Assembly: GCA_003242895.1 (NCBI GenBank)
Contig: QKMY01000021.1
Location: forward strand, 91,236 to 155,235
DNA length: 64,000 nucleotides
Direction of reading: 5' to 3'
From: Candidatus Margulisiibacteriota bacterium
GTDB taxonomy: Bacteria; Margulisbacteria; Riflemargulisbacteria; GWF2-39-127
Positions 8,831 to 19,153 of this stretch are shown one piece after another (within the stretch, counting starts at the first letter, position 1; every line of letters starts with the position of its first letter). Both the position numbers and the translations under genes were made by a program. Under the pieces are notes generated by a model. It saw nothing but the letters and a program-made list of their open reading frames with translations, made no database searches and was not told where the DNA came from.

Positions 8831-10183
8831 ATGATGTACGATCTTGCAATAATAGGAGCAGGCCCCGGTGGGTATGAGGCAGCCTTGTATGCAGCTAAAA
8901 AAAACCTAAAAGTAGTTCTCATCGAAAAAGATCTTATCGGAGGTACCTGCCTTAATCGCGGATGTATCCCGACCAAAGCCATTCTTTCTTCCGCGAAAGC
9001 CTATCGACTGATGAAGTCAGCGGGTAAGTTCGGGATCGAGATATCCGAAGGGTCGCTATCACTTTCTTATGAAAAAGTCATGGCAAGAAAAGATAGTATA
9101 GTCGATATCAATCGAAAAGCCCTGGAGGGTCAACTCCGCAAAGCAGGTATCACGCTTGTCTTTGGTTCTGCAAAAATTATTGATGTAACGTCTATTTCTG
9201 TCACAGGACAGTCAGATCCTATTACTGCTCGATATGTGATAGTTGCGACAGGTACGCGGACTGCAAATATTGGAAATATCGAGATCGACCATAAGGACAT
9301 TCTTTCGAGTGACGATATGCTTTCGTCACAGGAACTTCCTGAATCGATGATCATCATGGGTGGGGGAGTTATGGGCTGCGAATTTGCCTTCATTTTCGCA
9401 GAGTTCGGAGTTAACGTTACTGTCGTGGAAGCACAGGATTTTCTCCTGCCATTAGAAGATCATGATTTAAGTACGCTAGTATTGCGTGAAATGAAAAAGA
9501 AAAAAATAAAAGTCCTTACCGGAAAAAAAATAGAAAAAATTGAACATTCGGCTAGCGGCATAAATATTATTGATAGCGATGGAGCACTGCACTCGGCTCA
9601 AAAACTTCTTGTTACAGTGGGCAGAAGAAAGATCACCGATAATCTGGGACTAATTGAGACCGGTATCACGCTCGACAAACAAGGAAGCATAGCCGTAAAT
9701 GATTATATGCAAACCTCGGTTCCTACTATTTATGCTGTAGGTGACGTCTCCGGGAAAAAAATGGTGGCGCATGTAGCGGCTGAGCAGGGAAGATCAGTTA
9801 TTGATCATATTTTAGGGGTTCCGCGGAAAATTAATTACAAGAATGTACCAATGAGCATTTTCACTATCCCCGAAATTGGTAGTGTGGGTTTAACGGAGAA
9901 CGAATTAATTAATGTCCATCTGCCGTATGTAAGCAAACAGTATTTATATCGCAGCTTAGGGAAGGCTCAGGCAGAAGATGAGATCGTCGGGTTGTTTAAA
10001 ATACTTTTCGAGCCAGAGAGCGGTGTAATTTTAGGTGTTCATATAATGGGTGAGCATGCCTCTGACATTATTATGGAGGCGGCTATTGCGATGGAAACAG
10101 CTATAACCGTAAGTGCGTTTACAAATGTTATTCATGCGCATCCTACCTATGCAGAAGGTTTAAGACTAACAATGCTTGAATAA
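8831..10183 (+). CDS. lpdA: Dihydrolipoamide dehydrogenase
   Basis: FAD-dependent pyridine nucleotide-disulfide oxidoreductase of 450 residues. The FAD motif is DLAIIGAGPGGYEAALYAAK, the redox-active disulfide GGTCLNRGCIPTK (Cys near residues 40 and 45), the NAD motif IIMGGGVMGCEFAFIFAEFG, the second FAD motif PTIYAVGDVSGKKMVAHVA, and the dimer-interface His is in HAHPTYAEG. It reoxidises lipoyl groups of 2-oxoacid dehydrogenases or of the glycine cleavage system. No lipoylated partner is encoded in the window. A GGAGAG ribosome binding site precedes the tandem ATGATG start. Confidence 0.93.
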   Translation: MMYDLAIIGAGPGGYEAALYAAKKNLKVVLIEKDLIGGTCLNRGCIPTKAILSSAKAYRLMKSAGKFGIEISEGSLSLSYEKVMARKDSIVDINRKALEGQLRKAGITLVFGSAKIIDVTSISVTGQSDPITARYVIVATGTRTANIGNIEIDHKDILSSDDMLSSQELPESMIIMGGGVMGCEFAFIFAEFGVNVTVVEAQDFLLPLEDHDLSTLVLREMKKKKIKVLTGKKIEKIEHSASGINIIDSDGALHSAQKLLVTVGRRKITDNLGLIETGITLDKQGSIAVNDYMQTSVPTIYAVGDVSGKKMVAHVAAEQGRSVIDHILGVPRKINYKNVPMSIFTIPEIGSVGLTENELINVHLPYVSKQYLYRSLGKAQAEDEIVGLFKILFEPESGVILGVHIMGEHASDIIMEAAIAMETAITVSAFTNVIHAHPTYAEGLRLTMLE

Positions 10184-10279
10184 TTTCTTCAAAAAATACC
10201 TTCAAAAAATAATATGTTTAACTCAATAAACTTGTGGGCACACTATTAGTAGGAAGACAACATTTGAAGGGAGTTAAGT

Positions 10280-10459
10280 ATGCCAGCACAATTAGCCTTA
10301 CTTTTAAATCAGGAAATTTGTAAAGATTTTGATGAAGATTTAACCGGGAAAGACTTTAAAAACTTCTCAGCAGAATTTGTAAAGGTATATCAAGATTTTG
10401 AAGATGAAGAGCAACATCTTTGGGTTGGTGCCGTAAGCTATTTTGACACTGCCTTTTAG
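10280..10459 (+). CDS. Small hypothetical protein, 59 residues
   Basis: A short acidic reading frame begins at an ATG 7 bases after GAAGGGAG, a strong ribosome binding site, and is followed 50 bases later by a clear intrinsic terminator. It starts MPAQLALLLNQEIC and ends AVSYFDTAF, rich in Asp/Glu and aromatic residues, with no signal peptide or cysteine pair. I recognise no family. The good ribosome binding site and own terminator make it a likely small gene. Confidence 0.5.
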   Translation: MPAQLALLLNQEICKDFDEDLTGKDFKNFSAEFVKVYQDFEDEEQHLWVGAVSYFDTAF

Positions 10460-10510
10460 AATATACTAAGTATTTATTTGTAGTGAAAGCGCATTAATCA
10501 CAGACATTTG

Positions 10511-10545
10511 AACCTCGATATTTATCCCTCGAGGTTTTGTTTTTA
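10511..10545 (+). terminator. Intrinsic terminator
   Basis: AACCTCGA (10511-10518) pairs perfectly with TCGAGGTT (10529-10536) around a 10-base loop and is followed by TTGTTTTT. It would end transcription of the small gene at 10280 and perhaps the pdxJ-lpdA operon. Confidence 0.85.
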
Positions 10546-10639
10546 GTTTTCTTTAATGAAATTATTTTTAAGAAATAACTAATATTTATTATGTTTTGAT
10601 ATATTTAGGAACTTAGTACATCTGGAAACGATATCTAAA

Positions 10640-10975
10640 ATGAGAAATAAAACTATTGCTACACCAATTGACCTCAAGCGGGTAAATGCAATCACTGCAT
10701 ACAAAAAACAGTCTGAAACGATGCCGCCTTCAACAGTAGAATATACTATAGGCCCGGATGTTCTAACTCCACCAGACATACCGAAACCAGAACGTAAGGC
10801 TTTCTTGCCAAATCAAAAAGAGGTATCTATTTGGTCAAGCAGTGACCGTAGTGGAAGTGGTCTGGGAATAACCGTGCCGGTATCTAAGATTTATAGCAAA
10901 TTGCCACAAGTGTATTCTACCTATGTTAAGAATAAAAGAAAACCTAAGGATCAAGGAGAATTCTTGATTCCATAA
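10640..10975 (+). CDS. Hypothetical protein, 111 residues
   Basis: A basic, Pro- and Ser-rich frame with no membrane segment or recognisable motif. It lies alone between the terminator at 10511-10545 and the DUF4301 gene. The ribosome binding site is poor (only GGAA about 12 bases before the ATG). The residue mix looks like a real, partly disordered protein, but nothing identifies it. Confidence 0.45.
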   Translation: MRNKTIATPIDLKRVNAITAYKKQSETMPPSTVEYTIGPDVLTPPDIPKPERKAFLPNQKEVSIWSSSDRSGSGLGITVPVSKIYSKLPQVYSTYVKNKRKPKDQGEFLIP

Positions 10976-11140
10976 ACTGGACTCTTGAACATTCCTAAAA
11001 AATGTTATAACCTACCTCCATATTAATTACTGGGTGATTTTGGTAATATCAAGTATAATAATGTATTAAGAGTTTTACTTTATTGTTTAATGTGTCGAAA
11101 ATAGCAGAATTGTATGTTGAAACAATGTGAGGATACAGTA

Positions 11141-12688
11141 ATGATAGAATTAAAACAGATGTCAGATCTTACTGGTTTTATCCGTACGCATAGATTATCA
11201 GGTGAAGATCTTCGGGAAATCCAATTGCAGGACAAGGACCTGCGTGAGGTTGTAAATAATTATAATGTCTTAGTTTCTGAGAAAAAGCAGGTGAAGTTGA
11301 TAAAGCCGGCAACAGAAGAAGAAGGTCTGATCTCTATAGATAACCTGCTTGATGATCTCGCCTATGGTTATGAAGCTATCGAAAATAAACCTGTCAAATT
11401 TACACCGATGTCAGGTGCGGCATCACGTATGTTTGGCTTCCTCGAGAGTTACTATCAGAATGCCTCTGATGATGATAATGAAAAAGTTAATACTTTTATA
11501 AAAGGTTTGGATGAACGTCAGCCCGGTCCTCATTTTTCTTTTGTAAGGGAATTGAAAGATGTCTTAAAACGGGATAACCTCAATTTATCCAAACTGGTTG
11601 ACGAAAAAAAGTATAAGACGATCATATCGTACGTTCTCAATGAGAATGGGTTGAATTATAGAAATAAGCCCAAAGCGCTTATCCCTTTTCATGTGCAAAA
11701 CGGCAGAGCTATCTTGGCACTGGAAGCACAAATGGAAGAAGCCTTGCGATATGGGAACGGGAACTTGTTTATTACTATATTGCATGAACATCAGGACCAA
11801 TTTATACAGGCCATTGAAAAGATAAAAAAAGAGAACAACGAATTGAGTCAGGTTTATATTCATATTTCGGAACAATATAATTCTACGAATACTATTGCAA
11901 TCGATCCGGCAACAAAAGAAATAGTTCGGAATAATGATGGGAAGATTTCTTTTTTCCCTGCTGGACATGGGGCGCTTATCAAAAATTTGCCAAATAATGG
12001 CCCATCTATTTTGCGTAATGTCGATAATGTAACGAGTGACGAGATTCGCAAACAGGTCATAGACAAATATCATAAGGCATTTTCCGTTTATCTCAGCCAA
12101 ATAAAAACAAAAGTCAGCACTATTCTGACTCGTCTTGATGCTGACTCAATAAGCGAAACGGACCTGAGAGATCAAATGTTTGCATTACAGAAACAAGGTT
12201 TCCAGCTTATTATTGATAATGATAGTTTTTCTAATGCACCTTTTGACGAAATGAAAAGGATTGCAAGGATTGCCTTGAATCGCCCGATTAAAATCGTTGG
12301 AGTAGTTAAGAATCAGGGAGAGCCGGGAGGCGGTCCATTTATTATTGAATACGGGGACTATCGAATCATATCTATTGTTGAAAAAGATGAAATTCCTTTA
12401 GAGCAAAAATCGCTTATGGAAAAGGGAAAATACTTTAATCCGGTCGATATATTGGCAGATCCCGTAGACTATAAAGGTAATTTTTTTGATCTGACAGAAT
12501 TTATTAATAAATCGCGGTATTTTATTGTATCGAGAAGGTTCCTGGGGAAGGAAGTAAAACGGATGGAGCATCCGGGTTTATGGAATGGCACCATGGACGG
12601 ATGGAATTCCATATATGTTGTTATGCCCAATGAGACATTTGCCCCAGTCAAAGAAGTGAATGATCTTTTACGCCTTGAGCATCAATAG
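11141..12688 (+). CDS. DUF4301 family, nucleotidyltransferase-like protein
   Basis: The 515-residue product matches the DUF4301 family by PVKFTPMSGAASRMFGFL (about residue 80), where a GxxxRMF loop resembles the nucleotide-binding loop of sugar nucleotidyltransferases, and by FFPAGHGALIKNLPNN, QGEPGGGPFIIEYG and a C-terminal NPVDILADPVDYKG. I prefer the ATG at 11141, 7 bases after GAGGA, over the in-frame ATG at 11114, which has no ribosome binding site. A TATAAT-like -10 lies near 11055-11060. The biochemical activity of DUF4301 is unknown to me; a sugar-nucleotide role is inference from the loop and from the GHG and GGG motifs, which recur in the larger UDPGP-like proteins at 31106 and 44334. 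Confidence 0.75.
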   Translation: MIELKQMSDLTGFIRTHRLSGEDLREIQLQDKDLREVVNNYNVLVSEKKQVKLIKPATEEEGLISIDNLLDDLAYGYEAIENKPVKFTPMSGAASRMFGFLESYYQNASDDDNEKVNTFIKGLDERQPGPHFSFVRELKDVLKRDNLNLSKLVDEKKYKTIISYVLNENGLNYRNKPKALIPFHVQNGRAILALEAQMEEALRYGNGNLFITILHEHQDQFIQAIEKIKKENNELSQVYIHISEQYNSTNTIAIDPATKEIVRNNDGKISFFPAGHGALIKNLPNNGPSILRNVDNVTSDEIRKQVIDKYHKAFSVYLSQIKTKVSTILTRLDADSISETDLRDQMFALQKQGFQLIIDNDSFSNAPFDEMKRIARIALNRPIKIVGVVKNQGEPGGGPFIIEYGDYRIISIVEKDEIPLEQKSLMEKGKYFNPVDILADPVDYKGNFFDLTEFINKSRYFIVSRRFLGKEVKRMEHPGLWNGTMDGWNSIYVVMPNETFAPVKEVNDLLRLEHQ

Positions 12689-12801
12689 GATATCATCCTT
12701 GCCTTTTCTTCCAATCATATTTTCCTTTTGTATTTAATCTTCTATTAGAATTTGCTTCAAACACAGAACTAAGTGTAGCTAGCAGCTAACCATAATATTG
12801 C

Positions 12802-12830
12802 TTGAGACTGCATATTAAATATGATAATAT
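12802..12830 (+). promoter_or_regulatory. Sigma-70 type promoter for hpf
   Basis: TTGAGA (12802-12807) and TAATAT (12825-12830) are spaced by 17 bases. The hpf start is about 44 bases downstream. Confidence 0.5.
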
Positions 12831-12873
12831 AACCTAGGTATATATTTAAGCTTTGAAAGAGAGGATGAAAATA

Positions 12874-13419
12874 ATGAAAGTTATAGTTAGAGGCCATAAC
12901 TTAGAAATGACAGAAGCGCTAAAAGATTATGCAGAAAAAAAATTATCTAAAATAGAAAAATATTTTGATAATATTCAGAAGGTTAACGTTGAGCTTGACT
13001 ATAGATCAACAAAAGAAGAGGATAAACGGCATGTGGCTCAGGTAACAATTTGGGCATCAGGATCATTAATACGTGGTGAGATAGCTTCAAAGGATATGTA
13101 TGCCTCGATTGATATGGTTTTTAACAAGCTGGAGAAACAGGTAATAAAATATAAAGAAAAACTAAAGACCAGAAAAAAAGAGAAGTCATCAATTGGCAAA
13201 ACGCTTGTAGCCGAGATTCTTGAAGAGGAAAGAAATAACCTGCCTAAAATATCAAAGAGCAAAATACTTTCGCTTACTGAGATGACACCCGAGGAAGCTA
13301 CCTTACAAATGAAAATGATTGATCATGACTTTTTCGTTTATAAAAACATTGACACTGGTGCGGTTAATATTGCCTATACAAGAAAAGAAGGCGATTTCGG
13401 GAATTTAATCGTAAGCTAA
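12874..13419 (+). CDS. hpf: Ribosome hibernation promoting factor, long form
   Basis: The 181-residue protein has the N-terminal HPF/RaiA domain ([20 protein letters not shown], a lysine-rich helix, then VNVELDY) and a separate C-terminal dimerisation domain ([25 protein letters not shown], then [22 protein letters not shown] text). Long-form HPF dimerises 70S ribosomes into inactive 100S particles in stationary phase. I start at the ATG at 12874, 9 bases after GAGAGG; the upstream TTG (12853) and ATG (12865) overlap or precede that site. It is directly followed by secA, a common pairing. Confidence 0.92.
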   Translation: MKVIVRGHNLEMTEALKDYAEKKLSKIEKYFDNIQKVNVELDYRSTKEEDKRHVAQVTIWASGSLIRGEIASKDMYASIDMVFNKLEKQVIKYKEKLKTRKKEKSSIGKTLVAEILEEERNNLPKISKSKILSLTEMTPEEATLQMKMIDHDFFVYKNIDTGAVNIAYTRKEGDFGNLIVS

Positions 13420-13471
13420 TTGTTGTTTTAAAGGTTCGGATTATAGAGGACCTAAAAAGGAGAGAATTGTA

Positions 13472-15982
13472 TTGTTAAAGTTTATAGCTAAATTGTTTGG
13501 TGATGCGAATCAAAAGAAGATTGCTGCATTGCAACCGTTGGTGGACAAGATAAACCTGTTTGAACCGGAAATTGTTCCATTGAGTGATGAAGAGTTGAGG
13601 AATAAAACCTCTTACTTTAAACAGCTTCTTGCTAACGGAAAGACTATCGATGATCTTTTGCCGGAGGCCTTTGCTGTCGTACGTGAAGCTGCCAAAAGGT
13701 CAATTGGAATGCGACATTTTGATGTTCAGCTTTTGGGCGGAATAGTTCTTCACCAGGGTAAGATTACGGAAATGAAGACCGGGGAAGGAAAAACTCTGGT
13801 TGCGACTTTGCCTGCATATCTTAATGCTTTGACCGGTGAAGGCGTTTATGTTGTTACGGTCAATGATTACCTGGCAAAAAGAGACAGGGAATGGATGGGT
13901 AAAGTTTATGAGTTCCTTGGATTAAGTGTTGGTGTTATTCAGTCTCAAATGAGCCATGTTGAACGAAAAATCTCTTATAATGCTGACATTACTTATGGAA
14001 CGAATAATGAGTTTGGTTTTGACTACTTAAGGGACAATATGGCCACAAGCATTGAGGAATGCGTGCAGAGAAATCTTAATTTTGCGATCGTTGATGAAGT
14101 TGATAGTATTCTTATCGATGAAGCTAGGACTCCATTAATAATATCTGGAATGGTGGAAGATTCGACCGCAAAATATAAAAAAATAGCACGTATCGCAAAA
14201 ATGCTTACAATAAATGAAGATTATACCGTCGATGAAAAACAAAAAAATGTTATCCTGACCGAAAATGGAATGGAAAGAGCTGAAAAAGAGCTTAATATCG
14301 AAAGCCTTTATGATGTTGCTAATATGGACACAGCACATATGATAGTCCAATGTCTGAAGGCAATCAAATTGTTTAAGCGGGATGTTGATTATGTTATCAA
14401 CGAAGGAGAGGTTGTTATCGTCGATGAATTTACCGGTAGATTGATGATTGGCCGACGATATAGTGATGGATTGCATCAGGCTATTGAAGCAGTGGAAAAT
14501 GTTAATATTAGAGCTGAAAGCCAAACTCTTGCCTCTATTACTTTTCAGAATTATTTCCGAATGTTCAAAAAACTTGCCGGTATGACCGGAACTGCGATGA
14601 CAGAAGAAGCAGAATTCGGGAAAATCTACGGACTGGAAGTTCTTGATATTCCTACCAATAGAGATATGGTGCGTGAAGATGCTCCTGATGTCATCTACAA
14701 GTCAAGGAATGAAAAATATAAAGCAATTATTAACGAAGTAGCTACAGCACATAAGGAAGGCATCCCTGTTCTTGTTGGTACTATTGCGATTGAGACCTCT
14801 GAGCATTTATCAGAATTACTTCAGAGAAAAGGTGTTCCGCACCACGTTTTAAATGCTAAATACCACGAAAAAGAGGCAGAGATTATCTCACAGGCTGGAA
14901 AAAAAGGTGCAGTGACTATAGCGACTAATATGGCTGGACGGGGTACTGATATTGTCCTGGGTGAAGGAGTTTCAGGTATAGGCGGACTTCATGTTATTGG
15001 TACTGAACGTCATGAGAGCAGACGAATTGATAATCAGTTGAGAGGAAGATCAGGGCGGCAAGGAGATCCCGGATTCTCCAAGTTCTATGTATCCCTTGAA
15101 GATGAACTTATGCGATTGTTTGGCTCTGACCGGATCGCAAAGATCATGGGGACGCTGGGGCTTCCTGATGACACCCCGATTGAGCATTCATTAGTATCGA
15201 GAGCGATAGAGAAGGCACAGAAAAAAGTAGAAATGCATAATTTCGAAATTCGTAAACAGATACTTAAGTTTGATGATGTTATGAATAAACAAAGAGATTC
15301 TTTCTATAAACTGAGAAGAACGATCCTTGAGGGGGCCACCCTCAAAGAGAAGGTTCGCGAAATAATCAATAATATTATAGTTGATTTTGTTAACCTTCAT
15401 GTTCCTGAAAAGGTTGATATAAATAAAACCCAATGGGATAAGGAACTCCTTGTTGAATCGTTGCAGAACATATTTCCCATAGAAAATATTTCGGCTATTG
15501 TTGAGAACTCAAACTCAAGAGAAGACCTTACTCAAGATTTGATGTCCGTTGCTTCAGAACTCTATGAACATAAGGAACGAATTATCGGTGAAGAAAATCA
15601 CCGGGAGCTGGAAAAAATCGTAATGCTCAGGATTGCGGATACGAAATGGATCGACCATCTTCATAACATGGACGTTCTCCGTGACGGGATAGGTCTAAGA
15701 GCATACGGACAGAGAGATCCGCTTGTTGAATATAAGATTGAAGGCTATACCATGTTTCGCGAGATGATGACAATGATAGAAGAAGAGTCGGTGAGTATGC
15801 TGTATCGAATGCAACCAGTGGTGCAGGAAGTAGAAGTTGCACCTATTGTAAGGAACGTGTCTTATAGTGGCGGGCAGACAGAAGAAGCTTTGCAACCGGT
15901 TCACAATCTAGGCAAAGTAGGAAGAAATGATGTGTGCTCTTGCGGGAGCGGGAAAAAATATAAGAAGTGTTGTGGAAATTAA
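13472..15982 (+). CDS. secA: Preprotein translocase ATPase SecA
   Basis: This 836-residue motor ATPase drives protein export through SecYEG. The Walker A region [11 protein letters not shown] is at residues 101-111, Walker B/DEAD at [20 protein letters not shown], and the helicase motifs [11 protein letters not shown] and [13 protein letters not shown] are intact. The C-terminus ends in the zinc-binding, SecB-type tail [15 protein letters not shown]. Length is normal for a SecA without large insertions. The start is TTG at 13472, 8 bases after AAGGAGA. Confidence 0.98.
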   Translation: MLKFIAKLFGDANQKKIAALQPLVDKINLFEPEIVPLSDEELRNKTSYFKQLLANGKTIDDLLPEAFAVVREAAKRSIGMRHFDVQLLGGIVLHQGKITEMKTGEGKTLVATLPAYLNALTGEGVYVVTVNDYLAKRDREWMGKVYEFLGLSVGVIQSQMSHVERKISYNADITYGTNNEFGFDYLRDNMATSIEECVQRNLNFAIVDEVDSILIDEARTPLIISGMVEDSTAKYKKIARIAKMLTINEDYTVDEKQKNVILTENGMERAEKELNIESLYDVANMDTAHMIVQCLKAIKLFKRDVDYVINEGEVVIVDEFTGRLMIGRRYSDGLHQAIEAVENVNIRAESQTLASITFQNYFRMFKKLAGMTGTAMTEEAEFGKIYGLEVLDIPTNRDMVREDAPDVIYKSRNEKYKAIINEVATAHKEGIPVLVGTIAIETSEHLSELLQRKGVPHHVLNAKYHEKEAEIISQAGKKGAVTIATNMAGRGTDIVLGEGVSGIGGLHVIGTERHESRRIDNQLRGRSGRQGDPGFSKFYVSLEDELMRLFGSDRIAKIMGTLGLPDDTPIEHSLVSRAIEKAQKKVEMHNFEIRKQILKFDDVMNKQRDSFYKLRRTILEGATLKEKVREIINNIIVDFVNLHVPEKVDINKTQWDKELLVESLQNIFPIENISAIVENSNSREDLTQDLMSVASELYEHKERIIGEENHRELEKIVMLRIADTKWIDHLHNMDVLRDGIGLRAYGQRDPLVEYKIEGYTMFREMMTMIEEESVSMLYRMQPVVQEVEVAPIVRNVSYSGGQTEEALQPVHNLGKVGRNDVCSCGSGKKYKKCCGN

Positions 15983-16017
15983 CCTGACCATATCGATATG
16001 TAAGAAAGGTACCCATA

Positions 16018-17125
16018 ATGGAATTAACTGAATTAAAGACACTAGCGAGTAAAATGCTCGATGAAATAACTAAGATGGGAAACTATCTTTGACCTACCTA
16101 ATCTACAGTTCAAAATTTCCGAATTAGAAAAACAATCCGAATCTCAGGATTTCTGGAATAAACCAGACTCTGCCAATAAGGTAGTCAAAGAACTATCGAT
16201 CTTTAAACAGAAATTTGATCGCTACCAGAAGCTGTACACTGAAATTTCTGATCAACTTGAGTTTATCAATTTATTACTCGAAGAAAATGAAGCAGATGAC
16301 GAGCATGCTGAAGATCTAAAGAAAACATTTGATGTGCTTTATTCTGAATTTCAGCATTTCGAAATAGAGTCTTTGTTAAATGGTCCGTATGACAATAATA
16401 ACGGTATTTTTGTTATCACGGCAGGCGCTGGTGGCACTGATGCTCAGGATTGGGCGCTAATGCTTTTTCGTATGTATACGAGATTCTTTGAAAGGCAAGG
16501 ATTTCGTTTCGAAGTTTCTGATTATTCCCCTGGAGATGAAGCCGGCATTAAAGGTGCTACTATTTTGGTGGAAGGCTTATATGCTTATGGTTATTTGAAG
16601 AATGAGATTGGAATTCATAGGCTCGTGCGGATATCACCATTTAATGCCAATGGTAAAAGACAGACTTCTTTTGCCTCAGTTGATGTTATCCCCCAAGTGG
16701 AAGAAGATAAGAATACTATAATAAGCCCTGAAGAAATCAGGATCGATACCTATCGGTCAAGCGGCGCTGGCGGACAGCATGTAAATAAGACAGATTCTGC
16801 TGTTCGAATTACGCATATACCGACAGGGCTGGTGGTTCAATGCCAGGCAGGCAGATCGCAGACAAAAAACAAAGAGATGGCCATGCATATTTTGTATTCA
16901 AAATTGTACAATTTAAAAATGGACCAGCAAAAAGAGTCATTGAGCAAGGCCCGAAGCGAAAAGAAAGAGATCGGCTGGGGCAATCAAATCAGATCGTACG
17001 TATTTCATCCATACTCACTCGTAAAGGATCATAGGACAAAGATTGAGACTGGTAATGTTAATTCTGTTATGGATGGTGATATTGCAGAATTTATTGAGGG
17101 ATATTTGCGTTCGCAAGTGCAATGA
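16018..17125 (+). CDS. prfB: Peptide chain release factor 2, with programmed +1 frameshift
   Basis: RF2 recognises UAA and UGA stop codons. The gene reads 24 codons from the ATG at 16018 to an in-frame TGA at 16090-16092. A +1 shift on CTT continues the frame to 17125, giving 368 residues, the usual RF2 length. Joined protein reads NYLDLPNLQF at the junction. The stop-recognition tripeptide SPF is in RISPFNANGKRQTS and the catalytic GGQ in SSGAGGQHVNKTDSAVR. A plain ORF search would start the gene at 16334 and lose over 100 residues. It sits 35 bases after secA, and the DUF5693 gene follows. Confidence 0.96.
16084..16093 (+). promoter_or_regulatory. prfB +1 frameshift site
   Basis: TATCTTTGAC, with CTT as slippery codon and TGA-C as the poorly terminating stop, matches the classical RF2 autoregulatory site. 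A GATGGGA stretch (16075-16080) lies 6 bases upstream of CTT, in the place of the stimulatory Shine-Dalgarno-like sequence, but is weaker and further away than the Escherichia coli one. Low RF2 favours the shift, giving feedback control. Confidence 0.93.
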
Positions 17126-17147
17126 AATTTTAAGATAGGAACATCAA

Positions 17148-19151
17148 ATGAGAAATAGCATAAATTATCGCCATTTTTTAAGGAATTACAGGTTAACTTA
17201 TTGGTTGTTTATTATCATGGCACTTCTTCTCGGTAGTGGGATTGTTGTTTCTAAAATAATAATGGAAACTAATAATAAAAATGTTGAGCTGATCATGTCA
17301 TTTAATACTGTAAAGGAAATGAGTAAAAATTACGGAATACCTTTTGATGATATGCTCGGAAGAATAAGTACTGCCGGTATAACTTCGATAGCTTTAGAAG
17401 AACGAAATCTGGAAACGCTGCAAAAGGATGGCATGGTTACCCTTCTTACTGTTGACCAGCTTAACAATCTGAACCGGATTCATAGGAACTACAGCAATAA
17501 GATCAGTCACTTGATCAATATTATGAAAACAACCTCTGAGTATGTTTATGTTATTTGTGATAACAAAAGATTATCTGACGATGTTCGAGCAGGTCTAACT
17601 CTTCAACTCGGACCTGACAGAGTAAAAGAACTGGATATGAACATTTTGGAAATCAAAGGATCGGAAGAAGGCCTTAAATCTCTTCCTTTAGGTTTTGACA
17701 ATAAAATAGCAAAAGCAATAAGTAATCGTAATCTCTATGTAATTCCTCGATTAAAACAAAGTTTTTACTATAGTCCGGAAACTATATCTGCAATATTCAC
17801 CTCTTTATCGAATATGGAGGTTCCTGTAGACAAAATTATTTTTGAAGGCGATACCATTCTAGGCTACAAGAATAATTTCAAAGCAACAGCTGCCCAATTC
17901 CGAAAATATGGATATAATTTTGGGTTTATCGAATTTGCATTTCAAAAGGGCGATTCAAAACTGGCACATTTAATCCCTGAATATACTATGAAAGTTCACA
18001 GTATCCCGACAAATGAGCTTTCGACGTACACTGTATCTCAGGCTGTAAAACGGTATTTTAGAGCAGCGCGCGAGCGAAATATACGTTTGTTGTTCATCAA
18101 TCCCTTTGCGGAGCTGGAGCTTGGACCGGATATGGCAAAATTGAATTCTGACTATATTACTATGATCTCACAAGCACTGACTAACAAAGGATACCGTATC
18201 GGGAAGGCAATCCAGATGGATTTCAGTAATGTTTCATCTCTCAGGTCGGTCAATCTTATGTTTATAATTGTCGGTATATGGTCTGTTTTTATGCTGATTA
18301 TTGACAGATTTTTTAAGATGAATTGGTATAAGCACTATGTCATACTTTCTGCTGTCATAATAGTTGCAGCAATTATCCCATTTATATCAAGCTATCCGGG
18401 TTTGTATTCCGGACTAGCATTGCTGGCGGCAATATTTTTCCCTACCTATGCGATTATATCTCAGTTTCCATCGAGTAAATATGAACCGGCTTTGACTTTG
18501 CCTCAAAGCATTATCAGGGCTGCAAAAATATTCCTGATATCTTTATGCGGTGCGATGTTTGTAGTCATATTATTGAGTAAACCGGTGAACGTTGTCGGTG
18601 TAGAAGGCTTTTCCGGTGTTAAGATCGCGTTTCTCGCACCGCTTCTTTTTGCGGGTCTATACTTCTTTGTTGAACCTGATAGATTGAGGTCAATAATGTT
18701 TGTATTCAAAAGAATGATGCAGAAGTCGATAACCATAGGGTATATTGCTGCTATTGCTGCTTTTGCCGGTTTGCTGCTTTTGTATATTACAAGGAGCGGA
18801 AATAACATGGTCGTACCGGTATCAGCCCACGAGACATCCTTTCGCGAATTCCTCGAAAATCTTTTCTATGCTCGCCCACGAACAAAAGAAATCTTACTTG
18901 CATACCCTGTCATGATTTTTTCCTTGTATGGGGCTAATCGGTTTTTTAAATTTAACAAGCTGTGGATAGGTGCTATATTAGCTACAATAGCCCCGATTTC
19001 GGTCATAAATACTTTTGCTCATGTTCATACGCCTTTGCTCTTATCTTTTTTTAGATCGACGGCAGGGTTAATTGTGGGCATAATTGTTTCCCTATTTGTA
19101 ATTGGATCATACTCTTTCGTAAAAAAATATTTAGGTAAAGCAGAAAAATAA
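17148..19151 (+). CDS. DUF5693 family membrane protein
   Basis: The 667-residue product has one N-terminal membrane segment (LTYWLFIIMALLLGSGIVVS), a soluble domain of about 340 residues that should lie outside the membrane (including GISTAGITSIALEE-like text, then YVIPRLKQSF and VDKIIFEGD), and seven to eight membrane segments from about residue 370 to the end. This architecture and the position directly before csaB identify DUF5693. Its function is not known; the constant link with csaB suggests a role in export or assembly of a pyruvylated wall polymer. The csaB start codon follows two bases after its stop. Confidence 0.8.
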   Translation: MRNSINYRHFLRNYRLTYWLFIIMALLLGSGIVVSKIIMETNNKNVELIMSFNTVKEMSKNYGIPFDDMLGRISTAGITSIALEERNLETLQKDGMVTLLTVDQLNNLNRIHRNYSNKISHLINIMKTTSEYVYVICDNKRLSDDVRAGLTLQLGPDRVKELDMNILEIKGSEEGLKSLPLGFDNKIAKAISNRNLYVIPRLKQSFYYSPETISAIFTSLSNMEVPVDKIIFEGDTILGYKNNFKATAAQFRKYGYNFGFIEFAFQKGDSKLAHLIPEYTMKVHSIPTNELSTYTVSQAVKRYFRAARERNIRLLFINPFAELELGPDMAKLNSDYITMISQALTNKGYRIGKAIQMDFSNVSSLRSVNLMFIIVGIWSVFMLIIDRFFKMNWYKHYVILSAVIIVAAIIPFISSYPGLYSGLALLAAIFFPTYAIISQFPSSKYEPALTLPQSIIRAAKIFLISLCGAMFVVILLSKPVNVVGVEGFSGVKIAFLAPLLFAGLYFFVEPDRLRSIMFVFKRMMQKSITIGYIAAIAAFAGLLLLYITRSGNNMVVPVSAHETSFREFLENLFYARPRTKEILLAYPVMIFSLYGANRFFKFNKLWIGAILATIAPISVINTFAHVHTPLLLSFFRSTAGLIVGIIVSLFVIGSYSFVKKYLGKAEK

Positions 19152-19153
19152 TA

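Noticed and set aside
11585..12100. A 171-codon frame on the minus strand
   Set aside because: It lies wholly inside the DUF4301 gene, is rich in Ile/Phe/Cys as antisense frames are, and has no ribosome binding site.
16018..16333. prfB could be a pseudogene broken by an in-frame TGA
   Set aside because: The TGA lies in TATCTTTGAC at codon 25, exactly where RF2 genes carry the programmed frameshift, and the +1 frame continues with normal RF2 sequence.
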